A stretch of 41,218 nucleotides of DNA from Asterionellopsis glacialis (Eukaryota > Bacillariophyta > Plagiogrammaphyceae > Rhaphoneidales > Asterionellopsidaceae), in assembly GCA_014885115.2 (NCBI GenBank), contig WKLE02000552.1, positions 27,898 to 69,115 on the forward strand, given 5' to 3'. Made by a program: the position numbers and the translations under genes. Below are positions 1 to 9,432 of the stretch, piece after piece; within the stretch, counting starts at the first letter, position 1, and every line of letters begins with the position of its first letter. A model generated the notes under the pieces. The model had not been told where the DNA came from. It did not search any database and saw only the letters and a list, made by a program, of their open reading frames with translations.

Positions 1-164
1 TAGGGTCCAACGCAGCCATGGTAACAGGTACTGGTATCGGTAACTGCGACCACACACACAAATCAAACATCACTCATCAGTCGACCGGTCGATGTTTTTT
101 TTTCTGTTCTGTTTCTGGAAATTCTGATAAACAATAGAAAACCACAAGCGAGGATAGTTCATCC

Positions 165-1790
165 ATGATACTCGATCGCAGTAATACAACAAGATTGCAT
201 AAAATGAAACTCGAACCGTCTATAAAACTCGTTATTTTCTTAGGGGTGGTATGTTTTGTGTCTCCTATAGTGGTTTCCTTTCAAACTCATGAAGGCCATC
301 AAACTCGGCTAGTCAAATCTAGAAAATCATCAATGCACATGGAAACATCAAGTTTCCTCTACAATAAAAAGAAAATTCCTCTTTATGTGTCTGCATTGCC
401 ATCATCTGATCAAGAGGCGTCATCTTCATCACCCTCAGAACAAACGGATGAAGTGTCATCGCCAGATATCGAGAAGAGTAGTATCAGCAGGGACCATCCT
501 TCTTCTTCAGCAACACCTACTACTAATAAGTTAAGATGCATTAAAGCTGTTGCACCAAGGACATGTCCACTCAATGAAGCTGTGGCATCTATTGCAGATG
601 TTTCCTTTCAAGATGCAAATGAACTAATTCGTATTGGTGCTGTATGGGCTCGGATGGAAACATTGACAGAAGAAGATGTACTACGTCAGTACGATGAGAT
701 GGGTACTGGATTCTCGGCTACTAGTGTAGAATATGCGGATTTACCAAGAGGGTGGGGTAGTGGTGGTACTACGTTCACTGATTATTCTTTTGATGATGAC
801 GATGATGAAGGTGGTGATTTGGATGCCTACATTGAAAAGATGCAATCCCAGCGGTATCGTCGTATTTTAACTCCCAGTTTGATTGAAGCCGGAACAGACA
901 TACGTGTTTATCCGCAACCGCGTCGTTTCCCAGCGTGTTATGATATGACACCTGATCGACTATTGTATGAAGATACAACTTTTATTGTAGTTGACAAACC
1001 TCCCATGTTACCCACACAACCAGATACATCTAATTACTTTGAATGTTGTCCTGGATGTACAAGTGATTTGATGGGTCCATTTTATGATATCGAACAAAAC
1101 AAAATTGCGCGTCCCTTGCTTTGTCATCGTGTTGATTCGTGTGTGGGTGGGTGTGTTGTGATGAGTAAAGATCCTAATGGACAACGTGTATTTAATGAAT
1201 TGCAACGAAATCGAAAATTAAAAAAAGTATATTTGGCTGTAACAAATAATCCTGTCCCTGTCGGGATGCATATATGTTGGTTTTGGAAACCAGCTAATGA
1301 ACGTGGATCGACAGGTGGTCCACCATGCCAGCTTGTGAGCTTTAAACCACCTGAAAGTCGACGTAAGTCAAGACAATTTTGGGTACGATGTGTATTAGAA
1401 GTTGTCAAATGTGAACCTATTGAAATTACCAAAAGTGGTGAACATACCTATGACCCCGGTGATAAGCAGCACTTTCAAAGTACTATTCGCCTTGTAACTG
1501 GACGGAAACATCAAGTTCGAGCACAATTGGCAAGTTTAGGTTCACCTATCATTCGCGATACTTTATATCAACCTATTGCGGGACTTACCTTGGATGTTAT
1601 TATGAGTGGCGGTGGTTATGGTAGCGTTGAGGACGAAGATGCAAAATCGGCAGCTATTGACGAAGCTTTGTCACGATGCAAGGTACCGACAGAACCGATT
1701 GGCTTACAAGCACACGCTATTCTTTTTGGTGGTATCCGTGCCAAAGCTAAAACACCTTGGTGGGGAGACGGACGCGGGAATAAATTATAA
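165..1790 (+). CDS. RluA-family RNA pseudouridine synthase, organelle-type leader
   Basis: Single-exon gene, 541 aa. It should convert uridine to pseudouridine in rRNA or tRNA. The catalytic domain starts near residue 265 (LLYEDTTFIVVDKPPMLPT) and contains HRVDSCVGG at residues 321-329; D324 fits the catalytic Asp of the family HRLD motif. A later GRKHQVRAQLASLGSPI segment matches the conserved C-terminal RluA region. Upstream, residues ~120-200 form a weak S4-like stretch and residues ~205-220 are Asp-rich. M14 (position 204) starts a hydrophobic signal-like segment that ends in VVS|F, so either Met may be used. The S|F junction resembles a diatom plastid presequence but is not the canonical A|F, so mitochondrial or secretory routing remains possible. 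The family is clear; the RNA target cannot be read from sequence. Confidence 0.88.
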   Translation: MILDRSNTTRLHKMKLEPSIKLVIFLGVVCFVSPIVVSFQTHEGHQTRLVKSRKSSMHMETSSFLYNKKKIPLYVSALPSSDQEASSSSPSEQTDEVSSPDIEKSSISRDHPSSSATPTTNKLRCIKAVAPRTCPLNEAVASIADVSFQDANELIRIGAVWARMETLTEEDVLRQYDEMGTGFSATSVEYADLPRGWGSGGTTFTDYSFDDDDDEGGDLDAYIEKMQSQRYRRILTPSLIEAGTDIRVYPQPRRFPACYDMTPDRLLYEDTTFIVVDKPPMLPTQPDTSNYFECCPGCTSDLMGPFYDIEQNKIARPLLCHRVDSCVGGCVVMSKDPNGQRVFNELQRNRKLKKVYLAVTNNPVPVGMHICWFWKPANERGSTGGPPCQLVSFKPPESRRKSRQFWVRCVLEVVKCEPIEITKSGEHTYDPGDKQHFQSTIRLVTGRKHQVRAQLASLGSPIIRDTLYQPIAGLTLDVIMSGGGYGSVEDEDAKSAAIDEALSRCKVPTEPIGLQAHAILFGGIRAKAKTPWWGDGRGNKL

Positions 1791-2357
1791 AGACTTGATT
1801 AAAGTAAGAAATAATGAACACAGACAACTATCCTCTACCATTATCTTACTTTCAAATCGTTTATGGATGATCTCTAGCAACAAGCACTCACAGCCACAGC
1901 GATTATGTTTTGGACAAGAGTTGATCATAAAGTCCTGTACAAGTAGTCCTGGTACCGGTATAGTCTAGTCCTACAGTTTTTCTAATCTTTGAGCTATCGA
2001 TGTCGAAATGTCCTCTGTATGGTTTTTATCCCCGTCATTGCCGGGATCATTGCGATCAGAATTATGATCTGGGTATTTGAGGGAATACCCCCACCATGAT
2101 CGGAGGACCATGGATAAGAATAGATTGTTGACGGTACTATTAAAGAAAAAAATTAATTTGAAAGCTACAATCGTGGTGGTGATGAACATGGTGATGAGTA
2201 TGACTCAGATGATAATTATGACGACGATGAAGAAGAAGAATATTGGAACGTGGAATACGAAAACTTGCATCACCACCATTTTCCTCCACGTGGTTGTGGT
2301 AGTAATAATAATAATAACAAATACTGTACCGTAGTTATAATTTGACTATTTTTTAAA
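1791..2357. other. intergenic, convergent 3' ends
   Basis: 567 bp between the pseudouridine synthase and xylulokinase 3' ends. It contains the word CCTGGTACCGGTA (1948-1960) and an acidic open frame at 2157-2345 listed separately. Nothing else convincing is visible. Confidence 0.6.
2157..2345 (+). pseudogene. possible orphan 3' exon or gene remnant, acidic and His/Asn-rich
   Basis: An open frame of 62 codons ending in TGA reads FESYNRGGDEHGDEYDSDD, then an Asp/Glu run, HHHHFPPRGCG and an Asn run. Codon use (GAT, GAA, AAT, GGT) looks like the neighbouring coding DNA, yet there is no ATG: a TAA lies just before it at 2154-2156. It could be the last exon of an unrecognised gene, the remnant of one, or chance low-complexity DNA. 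It has no visible partner exon upstream. Confidence 0.22.
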
Positions 2358-4464
2358 TTATGGATCAGTATCCGCAAACAATTTTTTAGATAATCTTTGA
2401 TATCGTTTAAATGCTTTCTGATAACCTTGTAACACATCTTTATCTTTCGTAGGACGTACAGTCACATCTTCTAAATCAATCGGTTGATTCCTAATATATT
2501 CATCCACAGCAACAGCAGTACCATCACTATCAGTTGATATTGCCGATGATGACGCCACGGCTGCAACTTGAAATGCTGCACCCAAGGCTGCGCTTTCAGA
2601 TTCTTTTGGAAATTTTAATTCCACACCCAACACATCTGCAATCATTTGACGCCATAATAGATTCTTAGAACCACCGCCTACAAGATACAATGTCTTCCAT
2701 GTGGAAGTCGAAGTAGTAATTTCATCATCATCACAATCATCCTTACTACTAGTGCTACTACATGCCTTTTGTAACTGAATCATTGCATCTGCCAGTACAA
2801 ATGTAACACCCTCCATGGCTGCACGGTATAACAAGCCAACACGATTATGCGGAGTCATATTGGTAGATGTTAATCCCAGTAGACAACCAGTAGCATGGGG
2901 CCAATTAGGTGTACGTTCACCACCTATAAAAGGTAAAAATGTAACACCTTCACAACCAGGTGAAATACGTTTTGCTTCCTCCGTGGCTTCAGCATGTGAT
3001 ACTTTGTTTGGAGACGACGACAACGATGAATCATGACTACCACTACCACTACACCACACATTCAAGACGTATTCCAGCACACCTGTGCAACTCATAGTAC
3101 ACACAAGAGGTAAATGTTTCCCTGTGGCATCTTGAAACGGTGCTACTCCTGATATTCCATCTTGTATCACAGGCGTGGATGACACACCAAAAATAGTTCC
3201 AGATGTTCCTAAACTCATGACAGCATTACCAGGTGTTACACATCCTACACCCATGGCTGAACACATATTATCACCACTTCCTACCGATATGGGAATACGA
3301 AAAGTATCTTGTGAGCCTTCGTCACCACTAAATAGCTTAGTGCAATATTCCTTGGATAAATATCCTGCAATAGCATTCGGTGGTAATACCTTTGGTAACT
3401 TCGCATGCAAGTCATCATCAATAATTTGGACAAGTTGTGATACATACTGTTGTTCTGTCGCATCCCATAAGCCGCTACCACTTGCATCACCTGCATCCGT
3501 AGTAGGTTGTGTGCCCATGGGAGGAGAAATTAATTTCAAGGTAATATAATCGTGTGGTAAACAAAACCATTTGGTTTGATCAAATAAAGAACGTTCCTTC
3601 TTTTTCATCCATAATATTTTAGGACATGTACTATATTACAGAGAGGATGAACGAACAGAAATGACATGTTAAAAAACAACATACATATAGCATGTACCTG
3701 GAACATTACGACCATAAAGATGATTATGCTTGAGTACAACATGAGCAGGAGTACTATGCAACTACAACCACCATTACACAACTAAAGGGAATCTACCCAC
3801 AAAAGTCAAATTACCACCACCGCAACAAAAAACACACATTATAACCAAAACTATACATCGGACACCCCAACAAACATAATGAGTCTACTTACAATCCAGC
3901 AGGGATATTCCATGGTTTCTTCAAAATTTCTGTAGCTTGTTTCGAAAATTCTTTTGCTTCCTCATCCGCTTCCACATCACACCATAATTTAGCCAAACGA
4001 ATAGGTTCATATGCTTCAGATAAGGCAACCATCCCATGTTGTTGTCCTGATACACCAATCCCACCTAACGTTAATTTATTATTGTTATCGTTGGTCTTAT
4101 TATGATCGCATTCATTTATAATTTTTGTTAAACATGTATCTACAGCATTTAACCAGGTTTGTGGATCTTGTTCGGCACGTCCTTTTATATTATGAGGATT
4201 AGGTGCTAACCCATAAGATACAGATGCACGTGATATGACTTTACCATGATGTATGGCAACAGCCTTTGTACCTTGTGTTCCCACATCTAATCCAACATAA
4301 TAATACTCTTTTTGGTTATCGTTTTTATTGGGAGCAGTCGTTTTAAGTTTCTTTGTTGCAGATGATGATGAAGGCGATGAAGACATCATTATCATGGAAG
4401 TGGCCACGTTAGTGTTACGAGAATGAATGAGTACTGCAAATGTAATCAGGTAAAAATATTGCAT
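2358..4464 (-). CDS. D-xylulokinase (FGGY carbohydrate kinase)
   Basis: Two exons on the minus strand: exon 1 4464-3893, intron 3892-3631 (262 bp, GTAAGT...TATAG), exon 2 3630-2358; the joined product is 614 aa. It phosphorylates D-xylulose to xylulose 5-phosphate with ATP, feeding the pentose phosphate pathway. Evidence is the N-terminal phosphate loop YVGLDVGTQGTKAV, GVSGQQHGMVAL, the junction AGF-TCPKILWMKKKE restored exactly by splicing, FLPFIGGERTPNWPHATG, and the C-terminal YLVGGGSKNLLWRQMIADV with ESAALGAAF. The frame is open further upstream only from a GTG, so the first ATG (4464) is used. It begins with a short hydrophobic stretch (MQYFYLITFAVLIHS) that might be a leader. Starts at M24-M27 of this product would give a plain cytosolic enzyme, and a small 5' intron near 4535-4478 is possible. 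Confidence 0.9.
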
Positions 4465-4930
4465 GTTCCAACTTTGAACTTGATGACAGAGAAGAAAAAG
4501 AATCAATCTACCGTTTGACGGTATCTTATACTTGTACCTGTAGGGAGACACACCTTGTAGGACTCATGTTTTTTGTCGAAACATCAGTGTAAAGAAATTG
4601 TAGCCCTTCGTTTGTGGTCTTTCGCTCGTACCCAAGCACAGAAGAACCGCAATCAAGTAGGTCTACCAGTATCAAGTAGGTACTTATGTGATGTGAGGTA
4701 TCTAGTAAATACATACTGTCTGTACGTAGGTCCTACCAGACACGTACGAGGTATGAGTTTCTCAGAAAATTTCGCACTGCCGATACGTGTACCATCATTG
4801 TGAGTCACACACCCGATATGACTAACGATGACAAGAACTAGTATCAATACATTTTTTTGCCAAAATCTCCACAACGTCAGTGTAGCACAACGCATTTGTA
4901 CACACCGCAAAGACACAAAAGCAGGTGAAG
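4465..4930. promoter_or_regulatory. divergent promoter region
   Basis: 466 bp between the starts of xylulokinase (-) and the peroxiredoxin-like gene (+), so both promoters must lie here. It is rich in GTAGGT, CTACCAGTA and GTACGAGGT words (4660-4755). I see no TATA box I would defend. Confidence 0.5.
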
Positions 4931-6061
4931 ATGACCAGATTGAAGCTCAAAATGAAGGTGCTCATGGCGATAATTATACCATCCATATCAAATGCTTTCT
5001 TAGCGCCTTCGCGTCGATTCGACATGACGTCCCGGCAAGAATCCCGATTTTCCTCCTTGCCGTCTTCGTTGTCGTCGACACCTTTTGAAACTTTGAGTGA
5101 AACGACGGTAGTTAACCCTCAAGATGGATCTGCTTGTAAGGCATTGGACAACGATTTGTTCAATCGGGGTATTTTCGGGACGGGGTTTCTTGGAAATGAA
5201 GATAGTCGTACACTTCTAGTTGTTCTTCCACAACTTGGAGACTTTGACACCAGCGAGTACATCGAACAAATTTGCTCCGTCTTGCCTGATCTATCGGACG
5301 CATCCATGTCGCTTCGCGTAATTGGAATTGGCGATGTCGCTTCTGCAAAACGCTTTTGCGACTTTACAGGTCTTCCGCTATCAAATTTACGTGTAGATCC
5401 AGAGGCAAATGTTCATAGGGCTCTCAATCTTCACCGAGGTCCTGGCTTTAATGTTGATTTTGTTCCCGATGCATTTCTCAAGTGGTTTGTCAAGGCTGTA
5501 GGAGCTTCCTCAACAGATAACGATGTAGATATCAAATATGCAAGTGACGTGTTTAGAGCATGGGTTAATTATATGGCCATGTGTGCTGGAATCGCAGCGC
5601 CTGGTACACTTCCTGAAATATTACGTGGTTACTTTGGTGATAAGACCGCACCTGAGCGCCTGAGTCAAACTGAAATTGTACGTGCTGGTCCGATCTCTAT
5701 CACCGGTACACGAGATGTTAAAATTGGGCCTATTTCGTATCAGAATTCTTGGAAAGACGAATCTGGATACCAACGACCTGTAGAACTTGCCACAGTTAGA
5801 TTGCGATCGATGGTGGAGGTACTCACGAATTTTGCGGAGTATGTTCCAGATCAAAGATACGTTGATTGGCGTGGTGCTACTTTCATCTTTGATTCAAAGG
5901 GCAACACTGTTTATGAATATCGTACACCAGGCGTATTAACATACTCGGAGACACCTCGTCGCCCACTAATTTTTTTGGAGCCATTTATTGGCAAGTCTAA
6001 AGCACGCAATCCCCTTGGTCTTGGAGATCCGGAAAAAGTTGCAGGTGAAAACTCTATTTAG
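4931..6061 (+). CDS. plastid peroxiredoxin-like (AhpC/TSA, PRXL2-type) protein
   Basis: Single exon, 376 aa from the ATG at 4931; two bases of context further upstream the frame opens only with GTG. Residues 1-22 form a signal peptide and the cleavage point reads SISNA|FLAPSRR, the canonical diatom plastid motif, so stroma targeting is well supported. The body has a thioredoxin-like fold signature: RTLLVVLPQLGDFDTSEY, RVIGIGDVASAKRFCDFTGLP, LRVDPEANVHRALNL and a C-terminal WRGATFIFDSKGNTVYEYR. This pattern is shared with cyanobacterial and chloroplast AhpC/TSA-like proteins. The segment where PRXL2 enzymes carry CxxC has no cysteine (LPQLGDFD), so classical thiol peroxidase chemistry is doubtful. 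A role in plastid redox or lipid metabolism is only an inference. Confidence 0.82.
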   Translation: MTRLKLKMKVLMAIIIPSISNAFLAPSRRFDMTSRQESRFSSLPSSLSSTPFETLSETTVVNPQDGSACKALDNDLFNRGIFGTGFLGNEDSRTLLVVLPQLGDFDTSEYIEQICSVLPDLSDASMSLRVIGIGDVASAKRFCDFTGLPLSNLRVDPEANVHRALNLHRGPGFNVDFVPDAFLKWFVKAVGASSTDNDVDIKYASDVFRAWVNYMAMCAGIAAPGTLPEILRGYFGDKTAPERLSQTEIVRAGPISITGTRDVKIGPISYQNSWKDESGYQRPVELATVRLRSMVEVLTNFAEYVPDQRYVDWRGATFIFDSKGNTVYEYRTPGVLTYSETPRRPLIFLEPFIGKSKARNPLGLGDPEKVAGENSI

Positions 6062-7041
6062 ATATTAACCACGTTTTATAGTGTGAAGTCGTTGCATTTT
6101 AACTTGTTGGGAAGTAAGATTGCACGATTTTCTTTTGAGAGTTGCGAGGTCTAGAGCACATAGTCAACTGGCCAAGCTACTTTTAAGAAGCTCACCATCC
6201 ATATTGTTATTTACAATATATGTAAGCATTCCTGCTTGTCATACGCTAATGAAATAAAACAAGAGTGAATTACAAATAACGTGTAATATAAACAATTAGG
6301 GTATCCCACACTAACAAGAAAGTTTCCGTTAGCTTAATTAATTTTCTACTCGTTTTTTATCATTATTTAAAACAGAGCCTTTCACCTTTTTCCATATTTA
6401 GTGCAAAAAATCTCATCCTTGCATGAACGATTACCAAAACAAACGAAATGTGTTCTGCAAACCTCCAGGTTGTCAAGGACGCAGAAGAAGCAAAATTACT
6501 TTATATCGAAAACACTTTGTTGGCAACTGATGATACGTTGTTTCCAATTGTTTTGCAAGATGAGTCGGCACTTTCAAGTTTGTTAAGTTTTGAAGAATTA
6601 TGATCATATTCAAATTCTGTATACGGCTGCGTATTCTGCACAAAGGTGAAATGTCCTCTGTTCTAAAACAAGTTCAAGCTCCCCAGTAGATTGAAACCGC
6701 CGGATAGCTACAATGACATGGTGTGGCTCTGTGGAAGGGCCCAGCAATCAAACACATTCGGTTATGGAGAAGAAAAATGATCCAAAACTGGAAGCTAGAA
6801 CACCTGCCTCCTATCACTGCCGACTGGAGAATGTCGAGCGACAGTGTCCTGATACCGAATAAGGCGTCGAGCAAAAAGTTTGTGACTAAGATTGTGAATA
6901 ACAAAGGCACTGACTCAACACTATTATGTTCCCATTGTCGTTGGATATCTTGTAAAGAATCGTAAAAGGACGATTTCTCCAAGCCTTTCAAACACGTGAG
7001 AGGTTTTGTATACCTATACTATGACTTGGAGGGTTCGATAT
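6062..7041. other. intergenic, about 980 bp
   Basis: AT-rich DNA between the convergent 3' ends of the peroxiredoxin-like gene and the transporter. It holds one protein-like 51-codon ORF (6448-6603, listed). The other open frames here (about 6723-6965 on plus, 6674-6991 on minus) lack an ATG in the right place and match nothing I know. Confidence 0.5.
6448..6603 (+). CDS. small ORF, 51 aa, unknown
   Basis: ATG-to-TGA frame beginning MCSANLQVVKDAEEAKLLYI and ending SSLLSFEEL. The composition is that of a soluble helical protein and the codons resemble neighbouring genes. There is no recognised domain and the frame is closed just upstream. It may be a real small protein, an exon, or a fragment of a decayed gene; no splice sites force a choice. 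Confidence 0.25.
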   Translation: MCSANLQVVKDAEEAKLLYIENTLLATDDTLFPIVLQDESALSSLLSFEEL

Positions 7042-8916
7042 TTATTTTCGTTCACGAAGTCCAAGCCATAGGCAATACGGCAATGTCAATATCAAAATGG
7101 AAACACCGCACGCAAGATTTACAATAGACTCATCGCCATCAGCTGACATTGATATCAATGGATACTGGGCAAGACTAACAACTGCTGTTGTGATCAATCC
7201 TAATCCCGCCAAAGTACCATAGTGAGTGTAACCGAATCGTTTTCCAACATTCGAAAAGAACATACCAAATGTCATCATCCGTCCAATCCCATAAGACACA
7301 AGTCCTAAAACCTGTAGGTTCAGATTTACATCCGATGCAAGAATGAAGAAGGACGCTGCTGAAAGAAGAGTTGCACATGCCTGTGCAATTCCAAGACCTA
7401 ATAAGTAGAAGTATTAGAGAACATGTATACGTATTAGTGTTTTGGGACATTCTGAACAAGTTATACACATGCAATAAAACACCATTAGTTAAAGCAATGT
7501 ATCAACCTTTGGTTGACGTACCGCAAATATCAGCGATTTTCCCACCAAAAGGCGACAAACCTGCCGCCGAAGCATACGTAATTGAAAAAAGGCTTGTGTA
7601 GGTACCAGAGTCTCCTTTTCGCTCAAGCTGAAAACCAATTGTGGCAATGTAATACTGAAGTGGAACGATGAGGACACTAAACCAAAAAATAAGTAAGAAA
7701 TACTCCATGGTGCAAATAAGCTTGACTGCTGTATCTTTCTTGGATGAGTCGGCTTGATTAGACACAGTTTCAATATTGTGAGAATCATCATGCTCATTGT
7801 TCTTAGGACATGAACTCGATACGTCTTCGGTATGACTGGATGATATCATGGCCATGCTGCTTTCACTTTTTTCTATTTCATTGTCAACGCATGCGCCATC
7901 TTGGACATCAGTAATGTTAATTTCCAACTTTTCTTCTTCCTCGGCTTCCATTTCATCTAGATCATCACCATGTGTACTGCTGCTTTTCGCAAAATGATGT
8001 TTTGGTAAAATAATTGCTGCCATAACTGTCAATAATATTAAACATCCAGAAAAAGATCCAAATGACTTTTTTCTATTTGTGGAAATGACAGTCAAAACCA
8101 AGAATACTAAACCTGTTCGCAACCATATACGACAAGGAAACAAAGATTAGATACAAAAATCGAGTTTCTGTTATCTACTGATCTGGTTTGGGTTTTGTAT
8201 AAAGAAAATACAAGCTCACCTGATACTTGAAAGGCTCCAGATAGAGAAGCCAATACTGTGCCCTGTCTATGTTTTGCAAAAAGTCCCGCCACTGGTTGAA
8301 GACAAAGTTGACCCCCTGAACCTAACCCCACAAGAAATAATGATATCTGTTGGTCAGGCAGTATTTTTATGCAAAATGGAGATTAATTAGTCAATGATAT
8401 ACGGGGGGGAATCCAACCGGAAAAATGTGCGAAAATGAGACTTCGGACGCGTGATAAAGAAATACTTACGGCAAGTGCAGTTGAGTTGTTTTTATCAGAA
8501 AATGCTAAACCAAAAGACCCCGCTACGACAGCAAGTAATGAAAAGCATGCTGTTTTTAATGTTCCATATCGATCTCGTGCAAGTCCGAAGAAGAACCGTC
8601 CTCCCTGTGTACTCCAACTTCCAACTGTAAATATAACACCTAAAGCTTTCTCATCCAAAGAAGATCCTTCTTCAGACACTAGATTTCGGCGTAAACTTGG
8701 CCATCCATATACAAGCCCAGATGACAAAGATACAACGAGAAATGCAAAAGAAAACATGGTGCACCCATTATTCGAAAGGGAGGCTGATTCATTTTTTTTC
8801 AAATTGGCCCATGATTGTTGAGTCTGAAGGAAGATGGTACTGGCTGATGACTTCAATACCGCACGCTCAAACGTTTCTTCCTTTTCACTCACAGCATTTT
8901 CCTCTTGTTTCTCCAT
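7042..8916 (-). CDS. MFS transporter, SLC43/FMP42-like
   Basis: Four exons on the minus strand: 8916-8470, 8346-8220, 8112-7522, 7397-7042, with introns of 123, 107 and 124 bp; the frame closes to 506 aa. Splicing restores FSDKNNSTALA-ISLFLVGLGSGGQLCLQPVAG, FQVSG-LVFLVLTVIS and KIADICG-LGIAQACATLL. The N-terminal half carries GLVYGWPSL and a RFFFGLARDRYGTLK loop (the MFS motif A position). A long acidic cytosolic loop (about residues 225-305) separates the two six-helix halves. The last third, FFSNVGKRFGYTHYGTLAGL then SLAQYPL, resembles the SLC43 amino-acid transporters and fungal FMP42/YMR155W proteins. It is therefore likely to move amino acids or a related solute across a membrane; substrate unknown. 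It shares a 516-bp divergent promoter with the D-lactate dehydrogenase. Confidence 0.85.
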
Positions 8917-9432
8917 TATCAGTTTATACTTGGGGTTGTACTTGCTTAGTTGATTACACTTCCTTGTATAACATGGGTGAGAGCCTTGAAATGCGGGGAC
9001 GAAAAAGACGAGACTAGACTAATATGCAAGACGGAAGCACCCAAGGATAGGATGACCTTCTATGTGATCATCACTGATGCCGAAAATCCCTCAGAACAAG
9101 AACCATAGCAGCCACCGAACATGACGCATAAAATAACGTAGGTCAAAACTGAATTCGAACAACAGTTTGTGACAGGATGAGACAACATTGAAAATAGATC
9201 TGTGGATTGGACAATTTCAATTATTTAGCAATCTCTCTTTCCGAGATGACATCATCATAGTGAGAGATGACATCATAATATGCTAAAAGTTGACACTCTA
9301 GAGTTCGGGATTTTTGCAACCAAGAAAAAACATTGTGAGAAGACCTGCAAGAGATCAACGGTACTGGTAGAGCTCAATCGATAGGGTCTCCCTCAAAATG
9401 GAAGAAAAACGACATGCACAAAGGAAAAGCCA
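8917..9432. promoter_or_regulatory. bidirectional promoter, transporter / D-lactate dehydrogenase
   Basis: 516 bp between two divergent starts. It contains two exact copies of GAGATGACATCAT (see the separate entry) and GGTACTGGTAG (9360-9370). No TATA box is obvious. Confidence 0.55.
9243..9276. promoter_or_regulatory. paired TGACATCA elements (bZIP/CRE-like)
   Basis: GAGATGACATCAT occurs at 9243-9255 and 9264-9276, so the TGACATCA cores are 21 bp apart, about two helical turns. TGACATCA differs by one base from the palindromic bZIP site TGACGTCA; CRE-type sites are known in CO2/cAMP-responsive diatom promoters. Function here is inferred from spacing and position only. Confidence 0.4.

Noticed and set aside
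4526..4714. Minus-strand frame containing an ATG upstream of xylulokinase
   Set aside because: It closes soon after and is not in frame with the kinase; at most it reflects a 5' UTR with a short intron.
6674..6991. Minus-strand frame of about 105 codons with hydrophobic stretches
   Set aside because: It opens with TTG and has no ATG near its start; the sequence matches no family and lies in the 3' gap between two genes.
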